Positions 52,558 to 61,629 of a stretch of 64,000 bases of DNA are shown here, piece after piece. Within the stretch, counting starts at the first letter, position 1; the number at the start of each line of letters is the position of its first letter. Under the pieces are notes generated by a model. That model made no database searches. It was not told the origin of the DNA and saw only the letters and a program-made list of their open reading frames with translations. Both the position numbers and the translations under genes were made by a program. The stretch covers positions 124,001-188,000 of the forward strand of contig NZ_CANLZM010000009.1 of NCBI RefSeq assembly GCF_947495565.1, read 5' to 3'. The stretch comes from an uncultured Pontibacter sp. GTDB taxonomy: Bacteria > Bacteroidota > Bacteroidia > Cytophagales > Hymenobacteraceae.

Positions 52558-53589
52558 ATGAGAAGCTATGAAAATTCGGGCTACAACCCGTTTAATGACA
52601 ATGACAGGTCCCAGTCAAGAGGATCTGCCAGAAACTACTATTCAAACGACAATGATTTAAGTAACCGCCGTAACCGCACTGGCTACGATAGTACTTCCAG
52701 CGGCTACGGCAGCCGTAACTCAAGTTTTGGCACAGGCAACGACGCTTATTCCAACTCTGGCTACGGCAACACATCATCTTACGGCCGCTCTGCCGGCTCA
52801 AACTATGGCTATGGCTCTTCAGGCTACAGCTCAGACTCAGATCATGACAGAAACCGCCGTGGCGACCGCGATACGTGGGATAGATCGAAAGACGAGGTAA
52901 AATCCTGGTTTGGCGATGACGACGCTGAACGCCGCAGAAGAAGAGACGATACGAGAGACCGCGACAGCGACCGTTACGGAAGCAGCTACGGCTCGTCTAA
53001 CTACGGAGGCTCTTCTAACTATGGGTCAGGTTCAAACTACGGCTCAGGGTCTAATTATGGATCAGGGTCTAACTACGGATCAGGCTCAGGATCATCTTAT
53101 AACCCAAGATCATCTTACAGCAGCGGCTCTAGCTACAGCGGAAACTATGGCAGCGGTTCCAGCGGAAACTACGGCAGCGGCTCCAGCGGAAACTACGGCA
53201 GCGACAGAGGCAGCAGTTCCTATGGCAGCGGCACGTATGGCACTGGCTACACAACCAGCAACTACGGCACTTCTGACAGAGGCAACACGGGCTACGGCTC
53301 GTCTAGCTACGGCAGCAGCAGCAATTACGACAGAGACCGCTATTCTTCTAACTACGACAGAGACCGCGACGACAGAGGTTTTTTTGACCGTGCCGGAGAC
53401 GAAGTAAAATCATGGTTCGGCGATGAGGAAGCGGAACGCCGCAGAAGAATGGACGAAATGCATGACCGTGACCGGGACCGCGATTATAACTCAGGAAACC
53501 GGTATGGGAGCAGCTCTAGCTACGGAAACTCCTATAGCGGACCTCCCTACTCTTACGGATCATCTTCGAAAAGAGACTATGAATGGTAG
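52558..53589 (+). CDS. Prion-like low-complexity protein with two SWFGD motifs
   Basis: 343 residues, almost entirely Gly, Ser, Tyr, Asn, Asp and Arg. No signal or membrane segment. Two copies of DEVKSWFGD(D/E)(D/E)AERRRR are at 111-128 and 280-297; the SWFGD motif is seen in stress-related proteins of many bacteria, often with BON domains, which are absent here. Between them is a (S/G)Y(S/G)-rich tract with four tandem NYGSGS units (154-177) and three SGNYGS units (194-217). The ends are similar and DRD-rich. The composition is FUS-like and predicts phase separation or intrinsic disorder. It has its own terminator. Function is not known. Confidence 0.8.
   Translation: MRSYENSGYNPFNDNDRSQSRGSARNYYSNDNDLSNRRNRTGYDSTSSGYGSRNSSFGTGNDAYSNSGYGNTSSYGRSAGSNYGYGSSGYSSDSDHDRNRRGDRDTWDRSKDEVKSWFGDDDAERRRRRDDTRDRDSDRYGSSYGSSNYGGSSNYGSGSNYGSGSNYGSGSNYGSGSGSSYNPRSSYSSGSSYSGNYGSGSSGNYGSGSSGNYGSDRGSSSYGSGTYGTGYTTSNYGTSDRGNTGYGSSSYGSSSNYDRDRYSSNYDRDRDDRGFFDRAGDEVKSWFGDEEAERRRRMDEMHDRDRDRDYNSGNRYGSSSSYGNSYSGPPYSYGSSSKRDYEW
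53150..53214 (+). repeat. 24-nt tandem repeat inside the SWFGD gene
   Basis: Three near-identical 24-nt units encode SGNYGSGS-type octads at residues 194-217. The nearby NYGSGS units (53020-53090) differ at third positions, so the octads look like a younger expansion. Confidence 0.6.
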
Positions 53590-53666
53590 AAATACCAACA
53601 GGCAGTCATTTTAATGACCACCTTTGGTAAATCTATCTTTGGATAGTGGATGAAACTCCACACAGA

Positions 53667-53692
53667 AGCCCTGCTACTATTGTAGCAGGGCT
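53667..53692 (+). terminator. Terminator of the SWFGD gene
   Basis: AGCCCTGCTAC (53667-53677) / GTAGCAGGGCT (53682-53692), loop TATT, T run after. It is 77 bp beyond the stop. Confidence 0.8.
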
Positions 53693-53802
53693 TTTTGCAT
53701 TTAAGACTCGCTATGTTCACTGCTTTTTATACTTTTGCGGCTGGTATAGCCGCCCCTGGCAGCTACAGCCATTACTACAGAGTTTTAAATTTATACTTTA
53801 AC

Positions 53803-54411
53803 ATGAAGAAATTTATCCTAGGCCTTGGTTTAGCCTTGATGGCAGGCGCTGCCGGTGCCCAGACAATGGGTGTGAAAGCCGGCCTTAACTACACTACCCT
53901 AAAAGGCGACGATGCCAAAAACTATGATTACCGCCCAGGATACACAGCAGGCCTTACTTCCCGCTACGGGTTTAACGAGTTAATCGGTATACAGACAGAG
54001 GTACTTTTCACCTCTAAAGGCTACAAAAATACTTATGCAACAAACAGCATTGAAACAGAGGAGCGCTTGCGCCTGAACTACCTGGATATTCCGGTGTTGC
54101 TGCACCTGCAGGTAAGCGGCCTGTTTTTTGAGTTAGGCCCTCAGGTATCTTTCCTACTGAAGGGCAAGCATATAGTGGAGGTGAGCAAGGGTAACACCAC
54201 TACCACCAATAAATCTGATGTTACAGACAACCCCTACCCCATTGATTTCGGTTACGCTGCCGGCCTCGGTTACCGTGCGCCAAGCGGTGTGGGGTTAGGC
54301 TTGCGCTACAACGGCGGCTTAAAAAACATAGACGATGAAGGAAGCTTTGAAGGAAAAGAGCGCCGCAACAGCTCTTTTCAACTGACGCTAAGCTATGTTC
54401 CGGGCTTCTAA
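53803..54411 (+). CDS. Outer-membrane beta-barrel protein (porin family)
   Basis: 202 residues from the ATG at 53803, which opens a signal peptide (MKKFILGLGLALMAGAAGAQ). Strands: TMGVKAGLNYTTLKGDD, YTAGLTSRYGFNELIGIQTEVLFTSKGYKN, LDIPVLLHLQVSGLFFELGPQVSFLLKG, YAAGLGYRAPSGVGLGLRYNGGLKN and a final FQLTLSYVPGF. It belongs to the same type as the barrels at 10524 and 30692. Substrate unknown. It is separated from the SWFGD gene by a terminator. Confidence 0.87.
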   Translation: MKKFILGLGLALMAGAAGAQTMGVKAGLNYTTLKGDDAKNYDYRPGYTAGLTSRYGFNELIGIQTEVLFTSKGYKNTYATNSIETEERLRLNYLDIPVLLHLQVSGLFFELGPQVSFLLKGKHIVEVSKGNTTTTNKSDVTDNPYPIDFGYAAGLGYRAPSGVGLGLRYNGGLKNIDDEGSFEGKERRNSSFQLTLSYVPGF

Positions 54412-54422
54412 GCATAAAAAAA

Positions 54423-54449
54423 GGCTCCTCCCGCTAAGCAGGAGGAGCC
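54423..54449. terminator. Hairpin downstream of the barrel gene
   Basis: GGCTCCTCC (54423-54431) / GGAGGAGCC (54441-54449) with a seven-A tract on the left. The T run is on the minus strand, so it may serve the SulP gene less than the barrel gene. Confidence 0.5.
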
Positions 54450-54612
54450 CACAACTAAACATAAACAATATACTTAAGCAGCTAGCTGCGCTGTAGCAAT
54501 GGCCATATTACTTGAAACCAGCACTTCAGCAGCTAGATTCTATTACGCCTCCTTATTCTTTGCTGAGGCTTAGCATCATACTTCTGAGCAAGCTACCTTA
54601 AAGCACCTGCGC

Positions 54613-56184
54613 TTAGTGCAGATCCATCACAGACACATCCTTGATGTTGATCAGCTCCACCACAATATTGCGCTCATGGGCCGTCTTCTTAAAGGCCTGT
54701 ATCGCCTCCAGCACATCGTAGTCTATGTATTCTGAGTTTTCGCCATCAATAACAACGTGGCTGTTTTTAGGCATGTGCTCCAGCGTAAGTACTATACTTG
54801 CCTTGTTCAGGAAAGACACGTGTTCACTTAACTTAATGCGGATGATCTCTCGCTCACGATGCTCTTCTTTATGATAGAAGTATGGCGATTTATAGTTTGC
54901 CTTCAGAATGAAGAAGATACCTACCGCCAGGCCAATACAGATACCCACTAACAGGTCAGTAAACAGGATAGCGACGATGGTAACGATAAACGGTATAAAC
55001 TGCTCTGAGCCTAATTTAATCTGAGCCTTGTAAAGTGCAGGCTTTGTGAGTTTAAAACCTACCACCAGCAGCACTGCCGCCAGCGCGGAGAGCGGAATCA
55101 GGTTGAGGAAGCTAGCCAGAAACAGCACCGAAAGCAATAACAAAACACCATGTATAAAAGCCGACATCTTGGACTCGGCGCCTGAGGCTACGTTGGCAGA
55201 GCCACGCACAATTACCGCTGTCATAGGCAAACCACCTATAAGGCCGGCTGTAATGTTACCCACGCCCTGCGCTAACAGCTCGCGGTTATTTGGCGTGCGA
55301 CGTTTATGCGGATCCAGCTTATCTATAGCCTCCACACTTAGCAGGGTCTCCAAACTAGCCACAATGGCAATCGTGAAAGCCACTACGTAAAGCTGCGGGT
55401 TGGTAATTGCGCCAAAATCAGGGAAGCTCAGCTCCTGCCCCAGCTCTGTTATGGAGCTCATTTCCGGCAGACTCACCAAGTGCTGTGCACCAACTATCAG
55501 CTCCGGAAAAGAAGCGATGAAAAGCTGGTTAAGCCCTATCGAAGTAAGCACCACTACCAGCGCGCCAGGTACAAGCTTAAAGAATTTATACTTCTTCAGC
55601 GCTGCACTGTCCCAGCCTATCAGTATAACCAGCGAGACTATGCCTATTACCAAGGCACCAACGTTGATAGCTGAAAATGCGTAGCCGATTTCGGAAAAAG
55701 TAGTACGCCCGTCGGGCTGAAAGAACTGCATTTCACCAAAAAAGTCGTCGTCGGCACCCATAAAGTGCGGTATCTGCTTCAGGATAAGTATAAGGCCAAT
55801 GGCGGCCAGCATACCCTTTATCACGGAAGACGGAAAATATAAACCAATAACACCCGCTTTCAGGAAGCCCAGCGCCACCTGCAGCACACCTGCCAGCACC
55901 ACCGCCAGCAAAAATGCATCGAAAGACTGAAGCGTTTCAATGCCGTTCAGTACAATAACCGTAAGCCCTGCCGCAGGCCCACTCACGCTCAGCTGAGATC
56001 CGCTGAGCCAGGCTACTATCACACCTCCAACTACACCAGTAATAATACCTGAAAACAGCGGCGCGCCGGAAGCCAGTGCTATACCCAAGCACAATGGCAG
56101 CGCCACTAAAAATACAACTAACCCGGATGGAAAGTCTTTCCCCAAGGTAGCTAAATAGTTCTTACTCTCTCCTTTTTCTAACAT
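54613..56184 (-). CDS. SulP-family anion transporter with STAS domain
   Basis: 523 residues with about twelve or more helices. The N-terminal SulP signature is FPSGLVVFLVALPLCLGIALASGAPLFSGIITGVVGG, and AGLIGGLPMTAVIVRGSANVASGA is a later conserved loop. A C-terminal STAS domain starts near 440 (EHVSFLNKASIVLTLEHMPKNSHVVIDG). Relatives move sulfate, bicarbonate or other anions by Na+ or H+ symport; the substrate here is not decided by sequence. No carbonic anhydrase is adjacent. It lies next to a two-component system on the same strand. Confidence 0.88.
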   Translation of the reverse strand: MLEKGESKNYLATLGKDFPSGLVVFLVALPLCLGIALASGAPLFSGIITGVVGGVIVAWLSGSQLSVSGPAAGLTVIVLNGIETLQSFDAFLLAVVLAGVLQVALGFLKAGVIGLYFPSSVIKGMLAAIGLILILKQIPHFMGADDDFFGEMQFFQPDGRTTFSEIGYAFSAINVGALVIGIVSLVILIGWDSAALKKYKFFKLVPGALVVVLTSIGLNQLFIASFPELIVGAQHLVSLPEMSSITELGQELSFPDFGAITNPQLYVVAFTIAIVASLETLLSVEAIDKLDPHKRRTPNNRELLAQGVGNITAGLIGGLPMTAVIVRGSANVASGAESKMSAFIHGVLLLLSVLFLASFLNLIPLSALAAVLLVVGFKLTKPALYKAQIKLGSEQFIPFIVTIVAILFTDLLVGICIGLAVGIFFILKANYKSPYFYHKEEHREREIIRIKLSEHVSFLNKASIVLTLEHMPKNSHVVIDGENSEYIDYDVLEAIQAFKKTAHERNIVVELINIKDVSVMDLH

Positions 56185-56334
56185 CTGTTGTTTTGTTGTT
56201 AATACACAAGAAGCTACGCCTGCACCCGCTGTTGCTAAAGGGCAAGCGTAGCCAAACTTGTCTCACCTAACTGCTGCAAACCTACACACGCAAGATTAAG
56301 GTGAAATTAAAACAACATTAAAATGAGATTAAAA

Positions 56335-57726
56335 TTACAGATGATCCGGAATTGTGGTGTAGGCCTGTGGCAGGGAGATGGTAACTTCGGTGCCTTTATT
56401 GATCTGGGAATGCACCGCGATACTGCCTTTGTGCAGCTTCAGGATGCGCTCGGTCAGCGGCAGGCCGATGCCATGCCCGGTAATGTTCCGCACGTTCTCG
56501 GCCCTGAAGAAAGGCACAAACACATGCTTCAGGTCTTCCGGGGCGATGCCAAGTCCGCGGTCCTGCACCCGCAGCAGCACCTCGCTTCTCAGCACCTCTA
56601 TCTGGCCCATGGCTACGCGCCCGTTCGGAGAGAATTTAATGGCGTTTTCCAGCACGTTTACCACCGCTATAAGCAGCAAAGCTTCGTTGCCTTGCACCAT
56701 CAGGCGCTTTTCATCATCCGGGAAACTGGCAAAGTCGATGTCTATTCTGGCCTGCGGCTGGCGTTTAAGCGCCTGGTCGCGGGCCATCCATACCAGCTCA
56801 TCAAAACGAAGCAGCGACAGTTTTACTTTAGATGGGTCTATACTTGCCTGGGCAATCTGGAGCAAGCCGTTCGAAAGTTCGGTAAGCAGTCGGGCATCCT
56901 CTAAAGTGCTTTGCAGCACCCGCTGGTACTCCTCTGGCTCACGCGGCTTCATCAGGGCCACCTCCAACTCCCCGATCATGGTGGTGAGCGGCGTGCGCAA
57001 CTCATGCGACGCATTGGACACAAAGGTGCTCTGCATCTCAAAAGAAAGCTCCAGGCGGTCCAGCATCTTATTAAAAATCTGAGCCAGGTGCGACAGCTCG
57101 TCCTTTCCTTCGGCATTGCTCAGGCGTAGGTGCAGGTCACTGGCGCTGATCTTCTCTACTTCGCTCACAACTTTTGTGATGGGCCGCAGTGCCTGCTTTG
57201 CAAACACCCAGCCGGCTAGCACCACTACTACCAAAGAGCCCATAAAACCCACGATAAGTATGATTTTCAGGTTCTGGAGCTTTCGCAGGCTGTAGGCATC
57301 TATGCTGGAGGCTAGCACCACATAATCGCTGTCGTTGTCTTTGTACCGGATTCCTACTACCTGCCGCACATCGTTGTCATACTCCACCGAGCCGATGTTC
57401 ATTATCTTGTCAAGTATGGCCGGTGTTGCGCCCAGTTCTCCTTCGCCGTGCGAGAAAACTAGCTCACCGTCTGGCTTGTAAACTCTGATGGCCTCGTGCG
57501 GCAGCTCGTGGTAAAAATCAATCATATACTGCCGCTGCAGCTCTGCCTCTACCTCGTCGGCCTCCAACACATACCTGGCTGCCACCTCAGCACGCCTGAA
57601 GATGCGCTTGTAAAAATCGTCTTGCCGGTAAAGCGAGGTAAAGTAATATACAACCAGGGAAAACAGCGCCAGTATCAGCGCAAAAATACTGGCGAACTGG
57701 AGCGTCAGTTTAGAGCGAATTTTCAT
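56335..57726 (-). CDS. Two-component sensor histidine kinase (HAMP)
   Basis: 463 residues. TM1 is near 10-30 and TM2 near 153-175, framing a periplasmic domain of about 120 residues. HAMP spans about 178-230, His241 is in VSNASHELRTPLTTM and the HATPase ends GIGLPLTERILKLHKG. This is the common EnvZ/CpxA-like class. It overlaps its regulator gene by 4 bp and is cotranscribed. It could sense metal, given the CDF exporter on the other side, but this is a guess from position. Confidence 0.92.
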   Translation of the reverse strand: MKIRSKLTLQFASIFALILALFSLVVYYFTSLYRQDDFYKRIFRRAEVAARYVLEADEVEAELQRQYMIDFYHELPHEAIRVYKPDGELVFSHGEGELGATPAILDKIMNIGSVEYDNDVRQVVGIRYKDNDSDYVVLASSIDAYSLRKLQNLKIILIVGFMGSLVVVVLAGWVFAKQALRPITKVVSEVEKISASDLHLRLSNAEGKDELSHLAQIFNKMLDRLELSFEMQSTFVSNASHELRTPLTTMIGELEVALMKPREPEEYQRVLQSTLEDARLLTELSNGLLQIAQASIDPSKVKLSLLRFDELVWMARDQALKRQPQARIDIDFASFPDDEKRLMVQGNEALLLIAVVNVLENAIKFSPNGRVAMGQIEVLRSEVLLRVQDRGLGIAPEDLKHVFVPFFRAENVRNITGHGIGLPLTERILKLHKGSIAVHSQINKGTEVTISLPQAYTTIPDHL

Positions 57727-58406
57727 ACTTCGTCCTGGTCTTTCAGCACATACCCCATGCCTACCAAAGTATGAATAAGCTTAGAATGATGGCCTTTATC
57801 TACCTTTTTCCGCAGAAAATTGATGTAGACATCTATCACGTTACTGCCGGTGTCAAACGAGGTCTCCCATACTTGCTCCGTAATATCCACCCTAGACACA
57901 ACCCGACCTCTGTTGCGGAGCAGGTAGTAGAGCAGCGCAAACTCGCGGGCGGTAAGGTTAACCGGCTTGCCGCCACGCGTAACCGTTTTGCGCAACACAT
58001 CCATCTCCAGGTCGGCTATGGCAAGCTTATCCCCCACGTTGCTTTCGTTGCTTCTGCGGGAGATTGCCCTGATCCTGGCCAGCAGCTCCTTAAACTCAAA
58101 GGGTTTTGTCAGGTAGTCATCGGCGCCGGCATCCAGCCCAATAATCTTATCATCTGTGGTGCCGAGGGCCGTGAGCATGAGTACAGAAACGGTACTGTTG
58201 TGGCGCCTGATCTCACGGCAAACTTCCAGCCCGTTCATGTTAGGCAGGATAATATCAAGTATAATCACATCGTACTCGTTCTGAAGCGCCAGCTTTATGC
58301 CAAGGCTGCCGTCATAGGCCTGATCTACCTCATAGTTCTGCTCCTCTAGTCCTTTTTTGATAAAGGAAGCTACTTTGGGCTCGTCCTCAATAAGCAGTAT
58401 CTTCAT
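57723..58406 (-). CDS. OmpR/PhoB-family response regulator
   Basis: 227 residues from the ATG at 58406 (MKILLIEDEPKVASF). The receiver has the acidic pair IEDEP, phosphoacceptor Asp51 (LDIILPNMNG) and the Lys in LTKPFEF. The winged-helix output domain holds NLTAREFALLYYLLRNRGRVVSR and VIDVYINFLRKKVDKG. It is upstream of the kinase and is coupled by a 4-bp overlap. The upstream frame would give a foreign N-terminus and is rejected. Likely target is a local metal or envelope gene. Confidence 0.93.
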   Translation of the reverse strand: MKILLIEDEPKVASFIKKGLEEQNYEVDQAYDGSLGIKLALQNEYDVIILDIILPNMNGLEVCREIRRHNSTVSVLMLTALGTTDDKIIGLDAGADDYLTKPFEFKELLARIRAISRRSNESNVGDKLAIADLEMDVLRKTVTRGGKPVNLTAREFALLYYLLRNRGRVVSRVDITEQVWETSFDTGSNVIDVYINFLRKKVDKGHHSKLIHTLVGMGYVLKDQDEV

Positions 58407-58530
58407 GGGCGGTAGGGTTTGCGTGGTCGCGTAAGTATAGCCAAATGCAGCCATAACACACAAATGTACAACCAATAAGCTAAACAGCAGAAGCGGGTAT
58501 CTTAAAAGATTGATTACCGTTTTACTTAAA

Positions 58531-59427
58531 ATGGCACACGCACACCATCACCATCATGCAGGCCACGGGTCGGGCAGCAACATTAAAGTGGCTTTTTTCC
58601 TGAACCTGGGGTTTACGCTGCTTGAGATTGTTGGCGGGATATGGATAAACAGCGTTGCCATACTTTCGGATGCGCTGCACGACCTGGGAGATTCTCTGTC
58701 GCTGGGGCTGGCCTGGTATTTTGAAAACGTGGCAAAGCGCGGGCGCAACCAGAAGTATACTTTCGGTTACAAACGTTTCTCGCTGCTGGGCGCGGTGGTA
58801 AACTCGGTGGTGCTGCTAGTAGGCTCTATTATCATACTTTCAGAGGCTGTGCCCCGCATCTGGGACCCGCAGGAAGTAAATGCGCCGGGCATGATTGGCT
58901 TTGCCGTGCTGGGCGTTATCGTGAACGGGGCTGCCGTTCTCCGGCTCAAGGGTGGGCAGTCGCTGAACGAGCGTGTGGTGCGGCTGCACCTGATGGAGGA
59001 CGTTTTGGGTTGGGTGGCCGTACTAATTGGCGGCATCATATTATACTTTTTCGACCTGCCCTGGATTGACCCGTTGCTCTCGGTGCTGATTACGGTTTAC
59101 GTGCTCTACAACGTGGTGCGCAACCTGCGCGAAACAATGAACATCCTGCTGCAAGCCTCTCCCACACATATAAAACCTGAAGCCGTAGAAGCCAAGCTGC
59201 AGGAGATGCCGGAAATCACTTCGGTGCATGACCTGCACATCTGGACCCTGGACGGCACTTACAACATACTTTCGATGCATGCTGTCGCTGCTGCCCCTTT
59301 ACCCGCACAGCAGGCCGGGGAGCTAAAGAAAAAAGTGCGCGCCGCCCTGGCCGACATGGACATACATCACGTAACAATGGAGCTTGAGAGCCCGGGCGAA
59401 GAATGCAGCCACGAAGGCTGCTCGTAA
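58531..59427 (+). CDS. Cation diffusion facilitator (CzcD/ZitB-type) metal exporter
   Basis: 298 residues from the ATG at 58531 (MAHAHHHHHAGHG); the TTG at 58510 is rejected. Six membrane helices carry the metal sites: AILSDALHDLGDSLSLG in TM2 and LRLHLMEDVLGWVAVLIGG in TM5. The His-rich N-terminus adds metal binding. The C-terminal domain is the cytoplasmic CDF dimer domain. It likely exports Zn(II), perhaps Co or Fe. It diverges from the OmpR pair with only 124 bp between starts, so the pair may control it. Confidence 0.9.
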   Translation: MAHAHHHHHAGHGSGSNIKVAFFLNLGFTLLEIVGGIWINSVAILSDALHDLGDSLSLGLAWYFENVAKRGRNQKYTFGYKRFSLLGAVVNSVVLLVGSIIILSEAVPRIWDPQEVNAPGMIGFAVLGVIVNGAAVLRLKGGQSLNERVVRLHLMEDVLGWVAVLIGGIILYFFDLPWIDPLLSVLITVYVLYNVVRNLRETMNILLQASPTHIKPEAVEAKLQEMPEITSVHDLHIWTLDGTYNILSMHAVAAAPLPAQQAGELKKKVRAALADMDIHHVTMELESPGEECSHEGCS

Positions 59428-59431
59428 AGGT

Positions 59432-59791
59432 TTAGTTCTGGTTAAGGTGCACCGCCTCACGCACAAGATCGGCAAAGTATGTTTCGTCTATATCGGCGAT
59501 GGTGCGGATTTTAATATGCGGGTACTGGCCATTGCGGCTTACCAGGCGGCGATGCGGGTCTGAGAGCTCCTTGCCTCTGAAAAAACCGAAATGAATTCCG
59601 CTGCGGGACGAAGAAAAGTAGCACACCGGGCCGTAGAAGAAGTAACAGGCGCAATCCCAACGTACACATTCTTCCAGGTGGGCCACGGAAGAATTTATGA
59701 TTCGGCGCACCTCCTGGGCCAGCAGCTGTTTCTCCGGCGACAATTTGTCTATATACTCATCAACTTGGTTTGTGGTCGTTTTGCTTCTCAT
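59432..59791 (-). CDS. DUF1801 family protein
   Basis: 119 residues. The pattern VDEYIDKLSPEKQLLAQEVRRIINSS, then ECVRWDCACYFFYGPVCYFSSSRSGIHFGFFRGKEL and YPHIKIRTIADID is typical of the YdhG/DUF1801 fold, a small alpha/beta domain without a known enzyme activity. It is cytoplasmic. It converges on the CDF gene with 4 bp between stops. Confidence 0.82.
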   Translation of the reverse strand: MRSKTTTNQVDEYIDKLSPEKQLLAQEVRRIINSSVAHLEECVRWDCACYFFYGPVCYFSSSRSGIHFGFFRGKELSDPHRRLVSRNGQYPHIKIRTIADIDETYFADLVREAVHLNQN

Positions 59792-59950
59792 ATAGGGGGT
59801 CTGGTTCTCTTACTTGATTAAACTCAAGAACACTTAAATATACTGAAGTTTTAATATACGACAAAAAAAGCAAAGAGGTTGTTGTAGTTGCTTATTAAGC
59901 ACTATATATAACATCTATAATATTTTAAAAATATAATAGTGAGCTTGATA

Positions 59951-60586
59951 TTAGGTAAGCTGCAGCAGGCGCTGCTCCAGTTCGAGCAGGTTTACATACC
60001 CTGAGGCAAGCTGCTGTGGCCCCTCCTCGGTATCAAGGAAAAGGCTCGGGAAAGTGGCTGCTCCTATGCTGTCTACAAAGGCAAACTCATCCTCCAGCTG
60101 TTGGGCTATTTCCTCTGACTCAAACAAAGTCAGGAACAAATTCTCAGGGATTCCGAAAATGCCCACCAGCCGCACCAGCTCCCTGGTATCCTTCAGGTCT
60201 ATGTTATCCACAAAAAAAGCCGAGTGCATGGCGCGCAGTATTTCCAGCGTAAGCACCGGCCGAAGCAGCCGCACACACAGCATGGCTCGGCAGGCAGGCT
60301 CAGAGTTAAATACAAAACTCCGCTGAATAAAAAAACGGTACTCAAAAGGCAAAAATGTGCGCTCCTGCACCCTGTGCCAGCTTAAGGCCAGCTGTTCTTT
60401 CTGCTCATGTTGCAGCGGCTCCGACTCATGCGCCTGAAGATCTCCGAAAAGCACCTGCACGTTTAGCTGCCCTTGCCACAGCGCACGCAACCGACGCACA
60501 ACCGGCGTGAAGCCGTAGCACCACGCACACATAGGATTGGTAACATAAAGGAGTGTTAGGTTTTCTTGCAGGTCTCTCATCAGCAT
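59951..60586 (-). CDS. DsbA-family thioredoxin-like protein
   Basis: 211 residues. The active-site motif is CAWC (Cys20, Cys23) in YVTNPMCAWCYGF. This is the FrnE/DsbA-like group that acts as oxidoreductase or isomerase, cytoplasmic because there is no signal peptide. The helical insert (LALSWHRVQERTFLPFEYRFF) is typical. ATG at 60586 or 60580 both possible. It is transcribed alone in this window. Confidence 0.85.
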   Translation of the reverse strand: MLMRDLQENLTLLYVTNPMCAWCYGFTPVVRRLRALWQGQLNVQVLFGDLQAHESEPLQHEQKEQLALSWHRVQERTFLPFEYRFFIQRSFVFNSEPACRAMLCVRLLRPVLTLEILRAMHSAFFVDNIDLKDTRELVRLVGIFGIPENLFLTLFESEEIAQQLEDEFAFVDSIGAATFPSLFLDTEEGPQQLASGYVNLLELEQRLLQLT

Positions 60587-60709
60587 ATAATCTTAACCTT
60601 AGGTTTTACTTTTTACTACCCCTAAGAGTTGCCGGAGCGGTTAGCAGAAGTATAAATGCGCTATTATACTTTTGCTTGGCACCATTTGCAGAACAGGATT
60701 CAGGATATG

Positions 60710-61492
60710 TTAAGCGTAAATCATTTTTACGGTCATGCCGCCGTCAATGGTCAGGCTTTGGCCGGTAATAAAGCCAGCCTTATCGGAACAGAGAAAAAGG
60801 GCGGCTTCTGCTATATCTTGCGGTTGACCGACGCGCCCTACCGGGTGCTGCGCTTTGTCTTCTTTGGTGTGCTGCGGCTCGTACTTGTCTTCTTGCTTTT
60901 TCCAGTCACCGACCTCTATCCAGCCTGGGGCGATGGCGTTTACCCGTACCCGCTCTTCTGTAAGGCTTACGGCCAACGAGTGGGTTAGGGCCTCCAGACC
61001 ACCTTTAGAGGCGGAATAGGCAAAGGTTTCGGGCTCAGACATAAAGGCGCGCGTACTGGAGATGTTAAGTATGGCAGGGTGTCCTGCTTTCTGTAAAAGC
61101 GGCAACGCATACTTGGCGCACAACAGCGGCCCGCGCAGGTTTACGGCCAGTACCTTGTCAAAATCCGCCATGTCCAGGTTTTGCAGCGGCCCCATAAAAG
61201 GATCGGCTAGGCCGGCGTTGTTTATAAGCGCGTCTAACGACTGTCGCTTCTCCTTCACCTGCTGCATCAGCGCCTGCACATCAGCCTCTACACTTATGTC
61301 GCAAAGTATAAATTCCGCTTTCAGGCTCTGCTCCTGCAGCCACTGCTCGGCCTGTTTACCGGCTTCCTGGTCTTTATCGGTTATCACCACATAGGCTCCG
61401 GCCTGCGCAAAACCAAATGCCATACCTAAACCTATGCCCTGGGCTCCGCCAGTGATGAGAACTGTCTTGTTGTGGTAATACGTGTTACTCAT
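60710..61492 (-). CDS. Short-chain dehydrogenase/reductase
   Basis: 260 residues with TGGAQGIGLGMA (NAD(P) loop), DISVEADV, NNAG, the Ser in ILNISSTRAF and the catalytic pair in YSASKGG. The C-terminal SDKAGFITGQSLTIDGGMTV is standard for classical SDRs, with an EPQHTKEDKAQHPVGRVGQPQDIAEAALFL region. The substrate is unknown; glucose-1-dehydrogenase and acetoacyl reductase annotations are equally possible. Confidence 0.88.
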   Translation of the reverse strand: MSNTYYHNKTVLITGGAQGIGLGMAFGFAQAGAYVVITDKDQEAGKQAEQWLQEQSLKAEFILCDISVEADVQALMQQVKEKRQSLDALINNAGLADPFMGPLQNLDMADFDKVLAVNLRGPLLCAKYALPLLQKAGHPAILNISSTRAFMSEPETFAYSASKGGLEALTHSLAVSLTEERVRVNAIAPGWIEVGDWKKQEDKYEPQHTKEDKAQHPVGRVGQPQDIAEAALFLCSDKAGFITGQSLTIDGGMTVKMIYA

Positions 61493-61572
61493 TTTATACT
61501 TCCGAATTAAGATGATCAGTAAAATTGCCGTCCTTTAAGTATAAACCAAAAGGTTTTGCGCCGGCAAAAAAT

Positions 61573-61608
61573 AAACCCGCTGCCTTTGTTGTAAAATGCA
61601 GCGGGTTT
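61573..61608 (-). terminator. Terminator of the hibernation-factor gene
   Basis: AAACCCGCTGC (61573-61583) / GCAGCGGGTTT (61598-61608). On the minus strand ATTTTTTG follows, 21 bp beyond the stop at 61630. Confidence 0.75.
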
Positions 61609-61629
61609 GCCTTTCAGTATCGCTAAAAT

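Noticed and set aside
53020-53220. Possible CRISPR-like repeats
   Set aside because: The repeats are in frame, encode Gly/Ser/Tyr units, have no unique spacers of constant length and no cas genes nearby.
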